The notes under the pieces: model-generated | Seen by the model: the letters and a program-made list of their open reading frames with translations, nothing else | The model's database searches: none | What the model was told of the DNA's origin: nothing | NCBI RefSeq assembly: GCF_042660705.1 | Contig: NZ_JBHSUQ010000001.1 | DNA: 64,000 nt | Reading direction: 5' to 3' (one strand) | Origin: Undibacterium_A arcticum | Lineage (GTDB): Bacteria; Pseudomonadota; Gammaproteobacteria; Burkholderiales; Burkholderiaceae_D | Made by a program: the position numbers and the translations under genes | Shown: one piece after another, positions 25,861-34,867 of the stretch | How positions within the stretch are numbered: position 1 is the stretch's first letter | How the letters are laid out: the number at the start of each line of letters is the position of its first letter

Positions 25861-27060
25861 TAAACATTTCCTCCGGCACTGGCCCTAAGACCAGAGCGGA
25901 AAACGTCTACCAATAACGGATGAACACTTCTTGGCTTTACTCCGAGAATTTTGGCGGCTTTAACAGGTGATAAAACTCCTGAACTGACCGTGCGGCTTGC
26001 AAACTCCAGCATTGCTTTTCCCAGACGATGACGACGCACAACGTAATAGCTAGGGCCAGAATCACTAGTCTTGGGCTTCGCCTTAATTTTCGCTTTTTCT
26101 TGCGCCCACATTTCCCGAAGCTTCGAGTCCAATGCGTGCCAATTATTCCAAGAAATGAAACCTGTTCTATAGAGCTTGTAGGCCACCATGGACCTGCTTA
26201 AATTTCTATCTTCAGCAAATTGTGAAATGGCTTCTATAGAGGCGTCCAGGCCCCAACTGGCATCGAGCTTGATCTTGCCGAGCTCGGTCTTGGGAAGTAA
26301 ACTCGCCTGCAACATCATTGCAAAACTGTTCAATGGCCACGTCCGACAGCGCGCCACTGACTCCAGTGGTTCCGAGACATAAATGGGCTATTTCATGTAG
26401 CAGGGTGAACGACCATGCAGTTTTCGCATCTTGATCGTTAATGACAACGAACGGTGCAATTGGGTCGGCAATTGCAAAACCTCGAAAAGTTTCAACAGGT
26501 ATGGCCGAGTGATGACTACCGAGATTTCCAATCAAAAGAACAAAAATGCCGACCGCCTCTGCACGCTCACGCAACAATGAAAAGGCATCTTCCGCTTTTT
26601 TTTGCGCCCTGAAGTCAGCAAGATTGAGCTGCAACGCATCCTGAATTGACCGCAACGTCGCAGTGATCCCATCAGCCATTTTTGTTGAACCGATAAATGC
26701 GAGAGGCTCGACTTCTTCGTCTTCCAGAGTGGAGTGAACAAGACTTTGTCGCGCGCGCAGATCGCGAATAAGGGCGTCAAGAAGGGCATCCGACGCTACG
26801 GAACGATCAGGTGTAACGGTTCTAAAATCCTGTCCTCTATCCCCTTTTTTCGGGGGTGTGGGAAGGTAAAAAGTCAGCAGAGACCGCCTGTATTGCTTGG
26901 ACATTTTCAGTAAAACTGCACGGGATGGCACTTCTTTGCCTGCTTCTAAAGCAGCAAGACGCCCGGCTGCAGTCATGCCAAGCGCATGAGCGGCATCCTC
27001 CAGGTTTAACCCCGCAGTTTCCCGTGCCCATTTTAGAATTTCAGGATTCAACACTTGCAT
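25860..27060 (-). pseudogene. HTH-ImmA/IrrE metallopeptidase, probable antitoxin, frameshifted
   Basis: The N-terminal XRE-type helix-turn-helix (MQVLNPEILKWARETAGLNLEDAAHALGM...) leads to an IrrE/ImmA domain with the zinc motif HEIAH (TLLHEIAHLCLG) and the helix VAIEQFCNDVAGEF. At the T run on the minus strand (26299-26301) the frame shifts, and the usual continuation (LLPKTELGKIKLDASWG...EDRNLSRSMVAYKLYRTG) is in another frame ending at 25860. Two extra T's give AGEFLLPKTEL and restore about 400 residues; one T fewer also restores the frame. It is the presumed regulator and antitoxin for the overlapping DUF4411 gene. The DNA is AT-rich. Confidence 0.78.
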
Positions 27061-27385
27061 CTTTCAAAACTTGTCTTTGGCGGCATCTCTGATCCATTGG
27101 ATCACGTCAAATCATCGATTATTAACAGTATTGCTCTTGCAACGCAGATTTTACTGGGACGTATATTTTCATAATAATCTTTTTTGCTGGTTTCTATTCC
27201 CTGGCAATGAAAAACATCTGAACACTGTGCGTTGCCGGAATTTAATAAGCAATACGCGCCACGTTCCTTGATGTATGCCATGCCAGTTCCGCCAATCGTT
27301 GATAAAGCGCTTGGTCCGGATTTTTGCCTTCCGGCAGATTTCCGGTAAAGGCTCGTTTTTGTATCCTTTTGGGGAGCCGTAGACG
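27061..27385. other. AT-rich gap between the ImmA gene and tRNA-Asn
   Basis: About 325 bases of lower-GC sequence. A minus-strand open frame crosses it and the tRNA (27102-27500), but part of it is antisense to the tRNA and no family is recognisable. It may be leftover island DNA. Confidence 0.35.
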
Positions 27386-27418
27386 AAAAAAAAGCACTCC
27401 GATTTCTCGTAAGTGCTT
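27386..27418 (-). terminator. rho-independent terminator of tRNA-Asn
   Basis: On the minus strand AAGCACT (27412-27418) pairs with AGTGCTT (27392-27398), followed by a run of T's (27386-27391), 22 bases past the tRNA 3' end. Confidence 0.8.
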
Positions 27419-27439
27419 GATTTTCTACTACAGATGTTC

Positions 27440-27515
27440 TGGCTCCCCGACCTGGACTCGAACCAGGGACCTGCGGATTAACAGTCCGTCGCTCTACCAA
27501 CTGAGCTATCAGGGA
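27440..27515 (-). tRNA. tRNA-Asn (GTT)
   Basis: A 76-base tRNA on the minus strand with an encoded CCA. The acceptor 5' TCCCTGA pairs with TCGGGGA. The D arm is AGCTCAGTTGGTAGAGC, the anticodon loop CTGTTAA has anticodon GTT, and the T arm contains GGTTCGAGTCC. It has its own promoter and terminator. The AT-rich ImmA/DUF4411 segment lies on its 3' side, the usual integration side of a tRNA, but no matching repeat of the tRNA end was found at the far edge. Confidence 0.96.
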
Positions 27516-27526
27516 AAAGAGGCCGC

Positions 27527-27556
27527 ATTATATGTGGCGCCGGGCGCTTCCGTCAA
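27527..27556 (-). promoter_or_regulatory. sigma-70 promoter of tRNA-Asn
   Basis: On the minus strand TTGACG (27551-27556) and a consensus TATAAT (27527-27532) are separated by 18 bases. The -10 box ends 11 bases before the mature tRNA 5' end. Confidence 0.8.
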
Positions 27557-27695
27557 AAGGTTCTTGCAAAAATTGTGGCCCGCCCGCTCGGCGCGGTTAG
27601 TTGAATGCCAAATCGGCAGCGCCTTTCTATGCCGGCCGGGCCGCCATCGGTTATCCTTGCAGGTTCTCCATCGCATTCAACATACCGCACCGACT

Positions 27696-29363
27696 ATGGC
27701 CAATTACGTATACACCATGAACCGCGTGGGCAAGATCGTGCCGCCCAAGCGCCAGATTCTTAAAGACATTTCGTTGTCCTTCTTCCCCGGCGCCAAGATC
27801 GGCGTGCTGGGCCTGAACGGGTCGGGTAAATCGACCTTGCTGAAGATCATGGCCGGCATTGACACCGACATCATCGGCGATGCGGTGCCGATGCCGGGGC
27901 TGAATATCGGCCATCTGCCGCAGGAACCGCAGCTCGATCCGGAGCAGACCGTGCGCCAGGCGGTGGAAGGCGGGCTGGGCGAAGTGTTCGAGGCGCGTGC
28001 CAAGCTCGACGCGGTGTATGTCGCCTATGCGGACCCGGATGCCGACTTCGATGCGCTGGCGGCGGAACAGGGGCGGCTGGAGGAGATCATCGCAGCGTCC
28101 GACGGCGGCAATCTGGAGCTGCAGCTGGAAATGGCGGCCGATGCGCTGCGGCTGCCGCCGTGGGATGCCAGGATCGGCGTGTTGTCGGGTGGCGAAAAGC
28201 GCCGCGTCGCGCTGTGTCGCCTGTTGCTGTCGAAACCCGACATGCTGCTGCTGGACGAGCCGACCAACCATCTGGATGCCGAATCGGTCGAATGGCTGGA
28301 GCAGTTCCTGCTGCGCTTCCCCGGCACCGTGGTCGCGATCACCCACGATCGTTACTTCCTCGACAACGCGGCGGAGTGGATTCTGGAGCTGGACCGCGGC
28401 GCCGGGATTCCGTGGAAGGGCAATTACAGCTCGTGGCTGGATCAGAAACAGGCCCGCCTGAAGCTGGAAGAGGCAACCGAATCGGCGCATCAGAAATCGC
28501 TGCAACGGGAGCTGGAGTGGTCGCGCCAGAATCCGAAGGCGCGCCAAGCCAAGAGCAAGGCGCGGCTGGCGCGTTTCAACGAATTGTCCGAGCATGAATA
28601 CCAGAAGCGCAACGAGACCCAGGAGATCTTCATCCCGGTGGCCGAGCGGCTCGGCAATGAAGTGATCGAGTTCAAGAATGTGTCGAAGGCTTTCGGCGAC
28701 CGGCTGCTGATCGACAACCTGAATTTCCGGATTCCGGCCGGTGCGATCGTCGGCATCATCGGCCCTAACGGTGCCGGTAAATCGACGCTGTTCAAGATGA
28801 TCACCGGCAAGGAACAGCCCGACAGTGGCGAGGTCGTGATCGGTTCGACCGCGCGGATTTCCATCGTTGACCAGTCGCGCGACTCGCTGGCCGACAACAA
28901 GACCGTGTTCGACGATGTCTGCGCCGGCGCCGACATGCTGACCGTCGGCCGCTTCCAGATGCCGTCGCGCGCCTATCTCGGCCGCTTCAACTTCAAGGGC
29001 GGCGACCAGCAGAAGATGGTCGGCAACCTGTCCGGCGGCGAGCGCGGGCGCTTGCATCTGGCCAAGACCTTGCTGCAGGGCGGCAATGTGCTGCTGCTCG
29101 ATGAGCCGTCCAACGATCTGGACGTCGAAACCCTGCGCGCGCTGGAAGATGCGCTGCTGGAGTTTGCCGGCAGCGTGATGGTGATCTCGCATGATCGCTG
29201 GTTCCTGGACCGGATCGCGACGCATATCCTGGCGTTCGAAGGCAATTCGCAGGTTGCTTTCTTCGACGGCAATTATCAGGAATACGAAGCCGACAAGAAG
29301 AGGCGTCTGGGCGAGGAAGGTGCGAAGCCGCATCGGATCCGCTACAAGCCGATCAGCCTGTAA
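27696..29363 (+). CDS. ettA: EttA, energy-dependent translational throttle ABC-F ATPase
   Basis: A 555-residue soluble ABC-F protein that binds the ribosomal E site and gates the first elongation step according to the ADP/ATP ratio. It has two ATPase domains with Walker A GLNGSGKST (39-47) and GPNGAGKST, signature motifs LSGGEKRR and LSGGERGR, and DEPTNHLD/DEPSNDLD Walker B regions. The linker between them (QKQARLKLEEATESAHQKSLQRELEW...) is the tRNA-contacting EttA-type segment. MANYVYTMNRVGK is the standard EttA start. The frame is open further upstream, but only through sequence antisense to the tRNA. Confidence 0.95.
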   Translation: MANYVYTMNRVGKIVPPKRQILKDISLSFFPGAKIGVLGLNGSGKSTLLKIMAGIDTDIIGDAVPMPGLNIGHLPQEPQLDPEQTVRQAVEGGLGEVFEARAKLDAVYVAYADPDADFDALAAEQGRLEEIIAASDGGNLELQLEMAADALRLPPWDARIGVLSGGEKRRVALCRLLLSKPDMLLLDEPTNHLDAESVEWLEQFLLRFPGTVVAITHDRYFLDNAAEWILELDRGAGIPWKGNYSSWLDQKQARLKLEEATESAHQKSLQRELEWSRQNPKARQAKSKARLARFNELSEHEYQKRNETQEIFIPVAERLGNEVIEFKNVSKAFGDRLLIDNLNFRIPAGAIVGIIGPNGAGKSTLFKMITGKEQPDSGEVVIGSTARISIVDQSRDSLADNKTVFDDVCAGADMLTVGRFQMPSRAYLGRFNFKGGDQQKMVGNLSGGERGRLHLAKTLLQGGNVLLLDEPSNDLDVETLRALEDALLEFAGSVMVISHDRWFLDRIATHILAFEGNSQVAFFDGNYQEYEADKKRRLGEEGAKPHRIRYKPISL

Positions 29364-29429
29364 TTTTTGATCGATTGGATCGCCGCTGCAGACAGCAGCG
29401 GGGTCAGGCAAGCGGATACTCCTGGAAGT

Positions 29430-29521
29430 AGGGGTAGTGCGGTCGATGAATGAAGCACGTTGTCGATTGACCGCCCTACCCCCATCCCAACCTTCCCCCT
29501 GCATGGGGGAAGGGGCTAACA
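29430..29521. repeat. partial paired-hairpin repeat
   Basis: GGGGTAGTGCGGTCG at the left and GACCGCCCTACCCCCATCCC at the right are complementary arms. They are followed by the stem CCTTCCCCCTGCATGGGGGAAGG-like hairpin (about 29490-29515). The layout matches the right part of the copies at 62961-63074 and 45323-45516. Confidence 0.75.
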
Positions 29522-29633
29522 GCATTAGCCAGCAACGATCTTCATGCAATCGACTACGGTCTTGCGACGGAGTCTGGCGTCGTACCAGCGCGCAGCGGAC
29601 GGCGGCGTCCGCTGGCTCAGCGTGGCCGCCCAG

Positions 29634-30011
29634 TCAATGCAACATCAAACCCACTGCGGTACCGAGCATCAGTGCCACGACCGCCAGCAAATTGATGCCG
29701 AAACCGGCGCCGCGCTTGCTCGGGTCCTGGTAGTAACCGAGCGCATACATGACGCGGCCGACGATCCACAGCGCCCCACCCGCGGCAGCCCAGCGGTCGC
29801 CGAGAAAATACGCGCACAGCCACAGTGCCGGCAACAGCATCACCAGCTGCTCGACCGTATTGGCGTGCACCCGTTGCGCGCTCTGGAATGCGAGCGGACC
29901 GTCCATCGACGGCGCCGCTACCTTGTGGTGCTCACGGGCGCGGCCGGCATTGAATATCACCCACAGGTATACCGCCAGCACAGCCAGCGTGGTCCAGGCA
30001 GTCCATTGCAT
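29634..30011 (-). CDS. MAPEG family membrane protein
   Basis: A 125-residue inner-membrane protein with four hydrophobic helices. The motif FQSAQRVHANTVEQLVMLLPALWLCA, with its conserved Arg-x-x-x-Asn-x-x-Glu pattern, identifies the MAPEG family (glutathione-linked microsomal transferases and relatives). Bacterial members may detoxify lipophilic electrophiles; the substrate here is unknown. AAGGGG lies directly against a first ATG (30017) but six bases from a second one at 30011, so the second is preferred. It is a single gene, with no apparent operon. Confidence 0.85.
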   Translation of the reverse strand: MQWTAWTTLAVLAVYLWVIFNAGRAREHHKVAAPSMDGPLAFQSAQRVHANTVEQLVMLLPALWLCAYFLGDRWAAAGGALWIVGRVMYALGYYQDPSKRGAGFGINLLAVVALMLGTAVGLMLH

Positions 30012-30097
30012 CGTCATCCCCTTGTTAGTATTTGAATCGAATGGTTGAATCGGTGCGGCGACTCGCTTAGTCGAATCGATGCATCAGAATAGCGGAA

Positions 30098-31105
<1,008 letters not shown>

Positions 31106-31504
31106 GGTTGGCTCGCTTGTTTGAGATGGAATTGGATCGTCATACAATCAGGACTTACGCAAAAACAACGAAAAATCGCAAACTGTGTTGTCGTTCCTGC
31201 GAAAGGTGTAGCAGGGAATTCGGACAGTTTGCTGTCCGCCTGCGGAACGGTCTGCGCTTGCAAGCGCAGATGCGCCCTGCAAGGGGGAACCCAGCGTCGT
31301 TGGTTGATCAACGGAAGACACTGGATTCCCGCGTTCGCGGGAATGACACGGTAGTTTTAATAATGCTCTGCGTAAATCCTAACAAGATGGCGAGTATATG
31401 CATATTCTGCTTTATTTATTTGCGGAATGAAATGACTAACATGGGAGTATATTATCAAATCCCGGCGCGCGGACGACCGGCGACGGTGGCCCGCGCTGCC
31501 GCGA
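31106..31504. repeat. repeat-filled gap with a partial paired-hairpin element
   Basis: About 31205-31290 holds GCAGGGAATTCGGACAG...GCGCTTGCAAGCGC...CCCTGCAAGGGGG, matching the interior of the 45323-45516 element. Next to it ATTCCCGCGTTCGCGGGAAT (about 31324-31343) is a palindrome of the kind widely scattered in proteobacterial genomes. No gene was recognised. Confidence 0.7.
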
Positions 31505-31948
31505 TCAGTGCTTGTTCAGCACCTGATTGAAGAAGTCATACACGCCGTTGTCGCCCATATGGCGCGCGTCGGACAATTCGCCACCCTTGCTGGCGTATAG
31601 CACCTGATTGTCGGACGTCAGCAGCACGGCGGCCGGGATGCCCTTCTTGATCGGGTTGCCATAGGACTTGGCGAGCTCCAGGTTCTTGTCGAACTGACCG
31701 ACGTCGACTTTGACCACGATGAACTTGCCGTCGATCAGCGCGGCGCTCTTGCCGTGCAGCGCCTTGTCGAGTTCGCGACAATCGGGGCACCAGTTGGCGC
31801 CGAACACCACCAGCACCTTCTTGTTGCTGCTCTTGGCCTGACTCAAGGCCTGCTTCAGGTCGGCGTTGGCGTCGGCCTTTTCATCGTACGGCAGGTTGGT
31901 GGCGCCGACGGCGGCGGTGGCGAACACCGCGCCGAACAGAGTTAGCAT
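31505..31948 (-). CDS. thioredoxin-like exported protein, start frameshifted
   Basis: A thioredoxin-fold protein with active site WCPDC (ANWCPDCRELDKAL), likely a periplasmic thiol-disulfide protein. The frame from ATG 31948 begins MLTLFGAVFATAAVGA, only half a signal peptide. Upstream, AGGAG (31975-31979) precedes ATG 31968, which reads into seven A's and then a stop. With eight A's it would read MKKKLIAMLTLFGAVFATAAVGA, a complete signal peptide. So one base is probably missing at 31959-31965. The redox partner is unknown. Confidence 0.82.
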   Translation of the reverse strand: MLTLFGAVFATAAVGATNLPYDEKADANADLKQALSQAKSSNKKVLVVFGANWCPDCRELDKALHGKSAALIDGKFIVVKVDVGQFDKNLELAKSYGNPIKKGIPAAVLLTSDNQVLYASKGGELSDARHMGDNGVYDFFNQVLNKH

Positions 31949-32089
31949 GGCAATCAGCTTTTTTTCATTGGTATCTCCTGAAGTTTTTATCGTCGGAATT
32001 CAGGGGTGCCGTACGCATCCCCTGGAATGCCCTTTTGGCTGGTGAATGACGCTTGCGCCTGTGACATAGGAAAAATTTCTCTTGCCTTA

Positions 32090-32731
32090 CTATGCGCGTG
32101 AAGTTTCTGGCGCCACTGACTGTTCCAATAGATTCGCCTTTAGGTGTGAAAGTGCGCGCGCAACGTACTCATCTTTTTCGCCCACGGGAGAGAAATAATG
32201 CAGCGCCTCCTTGGCTTCTGCCAATCCCTTCAATCGGGCAATCATCCATGCGGAAATGTATTGAGCGGATAAACATCCCCCTGCGGTTGCTAGATTGCCG
32301 TGCGCAAAAAACGCTTGATTCAAGATATTTACCCCAGCAGCCTGCACCCAAGGCTTGCTGGATGAGTCTGTGCATGCTGGAGTTTGGCCTATGAGCCCAA
32401 GCTTAGCGAGCAAAAATGTTCCGGAGCACTGCGCCGCTATTAGCTGCCTTTCCGGATTGAGCTGTAGTTGACTCAGGATGGATGAATCATTGGCGACTTC
32501 ACGTGTTTTCATTCCGCTGCCTATCAATACGGCATCCGCCTTATTCGCGTCTTTCAGGTTGATGTGCGCGTCGATTGTCAACCCGTTCATTGACGTTACG
32601 CGTGCAGTTGGACTGGAAATACTTACCTTCCAATTGGCATCACCGAGCAATGAAATTCGGCTCAACATTCCATAGGCAATTAATGAATCCAGTTCGTTGA
32701 ATCCGTCGAATGTCAGGATGGCTATGTGCAT
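32090..32731 (-). CDS. DJ-1/PfpI family protein
   Basis: A 213-residue cytoplasmic protein of the DJ-1/PfpI superfamily: MHIAILTFDGFNELDSLIAYGML at the N-terminus and the nucleophile elbow AAQCSGTFLLAKLG with its Cys. No AraC domain follows, so it is a stand-alone enzyme or sensor, perhaps isonitrile hydratase-like or a glyoxalase-like stress protein; I cannot choose. Its base and codon use are clearly less GC-rich than its neighbours, suggesting recent acquisition. No operon partners. Confidence 0.8.
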   Translation of the reverse strand: MHIAILTFDGFNELDSLIAYGMLSRISLLGDANWKVSISSPTARVTSMNGLTIDAHINLKDANKADAVLIGSGMKTREVANDSSILSQLQLNPERQLIAAQCSGTFLLAKLGLIGQTPACTDSSSKPWVQAAGVNILNQAFFAHGNLATAGGCLSAQYISAWMIARLKGLAEAKEALHYFSPVGEKDEYVARALSHLKANLLEQSVAPETSRA

Positions 32732-32828
32732 GAATACACTCCAAGTTTTGGTTAAAAAGAAAGCCTAACAACAAGGTGGGTGCTACGGATTCCGACGCGG
32801 TCGATCAGGCGGCCGATCGTGTGGCCGA

Positions 32829-33686
32829 TCAGGCGCCCCCGCCGGCCAAGCCCGCTTTGCGCCGCGCCAGTTCCGCGGTCAGCTCGGCCATCAGCTCGTA
32901 TAGCGCGCCCGCTTGCGGATCCCAGCTGTCGACCGCGCGCTGCTGTTTGGCGACCGTGGCCCAGTCGCCGCGCGCGATCGGGCCGCTCAAAGCCTGGGCC
33001 GGGCCGAGCCGGAAAACGTTGGCGACGGTTTCGGTCACCAGCGGCTGTGCCAGCTGGCGCGCCGCGTCGTCGGGGATGCCGGCCGCCGCATAGGTGCGCA
33101 GCGCGACATCCATCAAACTGACCAGATAATTGCAGGCAAACACTGACGCCGCGTGGTACAGCGTCTTGGCACTGGTGTCGATCGCGATCACCTGCGCGCC
33201 GCTGCGCTCGAGCGCCGCGCGCAACGCGTCGACCGCCGGCGCGTCGCCTTCGACGCTGCAAAAGGTGCCGGCGAACTGCGCGGCGACCTGCGCGACATCG
33301 GCAAAACTGCGCACCGGATGCACGCTGGCCAGCACCGCGCCGGGTTCGCGCGCGGCGGCCAGATCATGGGACGACAGCGCGCCGCTGCAATGAAATACGA
33401 TGCTGCCCGCGCCAAGCAATCCGGCTTGCACCAGCTGGGCACAGCCGGCGACGATCTGGTCGTCCGGCACGGCCAGCATGGTGACGCCGGCCGGCCGCAT
33501 CTGCGCGAGGGTGGCCACCGCGCGGCCGCTGCCGATGAAGTCGACCGCGTCCTGCGCGCTGGCCAGCGTGCGATTGCAGACATCCTGAATCCGGAACGCG
33601 CCAGCGGCCGCGAACTGGCGCCCCAGCACCTTGCCGACATGGCCGCCGCCGACGATATTCAGACTTGATTGCTTGGTGTCGCCCAT
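32829..33686 (-). CDS. Rossmann-fold DUF2520 domain protein
   Basis: A 285-residue protein. An N-terminal NAD(P)-binding Rossmann domain (LNIVGGGHVGKVLGRQFAAAG, residues 8-30) is followed by a C-terminal DUF2520 helical domain (HPVRSFAD...FCSVEGD...KTLYHAASVFACNYLVSLMDVA...GPIARGD). The layout resembles ketopantoate and 6-phosphogluconate-type reductases, so an NADP-dependent oxidoreductase is likely, but the substrate is unknown. It is a single gene with no clear operon. Confidence 0.85.
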   Translation of the reverse strand: MGDTKQSSLNIVGGGHVGKVLGRQFAAAGAFRIQDVCNRTLASAQDAVDFIGSGRAVATLAQMRPAGVTMLAVPDDQIVAGCAQLVQAGLLGAGSIVFHCSGALSSHDLAAAREPGAVLASVHPVRSFADVAQVAAQFAGTFCSVEGDAPAVDALRAALERSGAQVIAIDTSAKTLYHAASVFACNYLVSLMDVALRTYAAAGIPDDAARQLAQPLVTETVANVFRLGPAQALSGPIARGDWATVAKQQRAVDSWDPQAGALYELMAELTAELARRKAGLAGGGA

Positions 33687-33749
33687 CTACGCTCTTTCAG
33701 GCTCGGTGATAATTCAATACTGGTAGTACTTACGCTAACAAGAAAAATA

Positions 33750-33860
33750 TCGCTTATCCGTTCGCCCTGAGTAGGGGCGCAGCACCGTATCGAAAGCTCG
33801 CCGAGGTCTGGGTATGCTTCGATACGCCCTAAAGGGCTACTCAGCACGAACGGTATTTTT
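33750..33860. repeat. dispersed inverted repeat (CGTTCGCCCTGAGTAG family)
   Basis: CCGTTCGCCCTGAGTAG at the left and CTACTCAGCACGAACGG at the right are near-complementary arms around GTATCGAA/TTCGATAC. It is a degenerate member of the repeat seen at 34569-34768 and, in fragment form, at 36982-37018. Confidence 0.7.
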
Positions 33861-33888
33861 TAGCTGGATAAGTTTGCGGAAGTCCTAA

Positions 33889-34482
33889 CTAAAAACCGGA
33901 ACCCGGCAAGCGCAGAAAGGCATCTTCTTCCGGCGTCGATACGCGGCCCAGCACCGCGTTGCGGTGCGGGAAGCGGCCGAAGCGCTGCACCACGTCGCGA
34001 TGCCGGATCGCGTAATCGAGCGGGCCGGCGAATTGGTCGTCCTGCTCAGTATGCCCGTGCAGCGCGGTAAACAGCGCGACCGCCTGCTGCTGCAGCGCGC
34101 GGTCTTCGGCGTGCTCGAACGGCATGTAGACGAACCAGCGCTGGATCGGCGCCAGCTGCAGATGCGCGCCGCTGGCCACCAGCGCCTGCGCCGCCACCAC
34201 CGCCAGCGCGTCGCCCGCGAACGCACGCGGCGTGTCGCGATAGGCGTTGCGGGACAATTGGTCGAGCAACAGGATGCGCGCCAGCGTGGCCAGCGGGTTC
34301 GAAGTCAGATCAGGTTCAGGCGCCGTCAGCGCCGCCTCGATCATGTCGTGGAAGCGGCTGCGGATTTCGCCGTCGAAGACCTTGTTCTTGCGGAACCATT
34401 CCGGACGCGCGCTGCCGTGGCCGAGGTTGCCGGCCGGCAGAAACCAGAAATCGAGTACCGCCTGCCATGCTGGGATGATCAT
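33889..34482 (-). CDS. DUF924 family protein
   Basis: A 197-residue, mostly helical cytoplasmic protein. The segments VLDFWFLP, WFRKNKVFDGEIRSRF, LARILLLDQLSRNAYRDTPRAFAGD and HRDVVQRFGRFPHRNAVLGR are the family hallmarks. DUF924 proteins have a TPR-like helical fold and no assigned function. Length is normal. It lies between two repeat clusters and has no operon partner. Confidence 0.88.
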   Translation of the reverse strand: MIIPAWQAVLDFWFLPAGNLGHGSARPEWFRKNKVFDGEIRSRFHDMIEAALTAPEPDLTSNPLATLARILLLDQLSRNAYRDTPRAFAGDALAVVAAQALVASGAHLQLAPIQRWFVYMPFEHAEDRALQQQAVALFTALHGHTEQDDQFAGPLDYAIRHRDVVQRFGRFPHRNAVLGRVSTPEEDAFLRLPGSGF

Positions 34483-34568
34483 CGGACCTCCTGTTGGTTG
34501 TTACTGCGTAATAAGGCAAACCCTGACGTAACTGTTCAGCCCGCTATGGTCCGCAGTGCCAGTTGCAG

Positions 34569-34768
34569 GCAGCAGACCCGTTCGCCCTGAGTAGCCCGAA
34601 GGGCGTATCGAAGGGTCTGCCGACCCGAGCAATCCTTCGATATGCTCCCTTCAAAACGCTCCCTTCGATACGCTTCGCTACTCAGGGCGGACGGACCTAC
34701 TCAGGGCGGACGGACTTACTGAGGGCGAACGGACCTGCTCAGGGCGACCCGACCTACTCCGGACGAAC
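34569..34768. repeat. dispersed repeat with a 19-bp tandem array
   Basis: The left part has CCGTTCGCCCTGAGTAG and CTTCGATACGC segments. From 34678 there are four 19-bp units (starting 34678, 34697, 34716, 34735) on the theme CTACTCAGGGCGGACGGAC, and a partial fifth to 34768. The array looks like local multiplication of one end of the dispersed repeat. The 34483-34867 gap holds no gene. Confidence 0.85.
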
Positions 34769-34867
34769 AGCCTTTTGTGCATCATTCATTCAACCCACCA
34801 CTGCGGACTGAACGGTTACAGCCTGCCTAACCCCGTCGCAAATCCGTCGCGCGCGGTCACGCTCCTC

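Noticed and set aside
27102..27500. 132-codon minus-strand frame downstream of and through the tRNA
   Set aside because: Its N-terminal part is tRNA sequence and the rest has no recognisable family.
27386..27515. Integration site of a tRNA-Asn island
   Set aside because: No second copy of the tRNA 3' end and no integrase were found in the window, so an att site cannot be supported.
27324..27695. Long N-terminal extension of the EttA frame
   Set aside because: It reads through the antisense of tRNA-Asn and its terminator; EttA homologs start at MANYVYTMNRVGK (27696).
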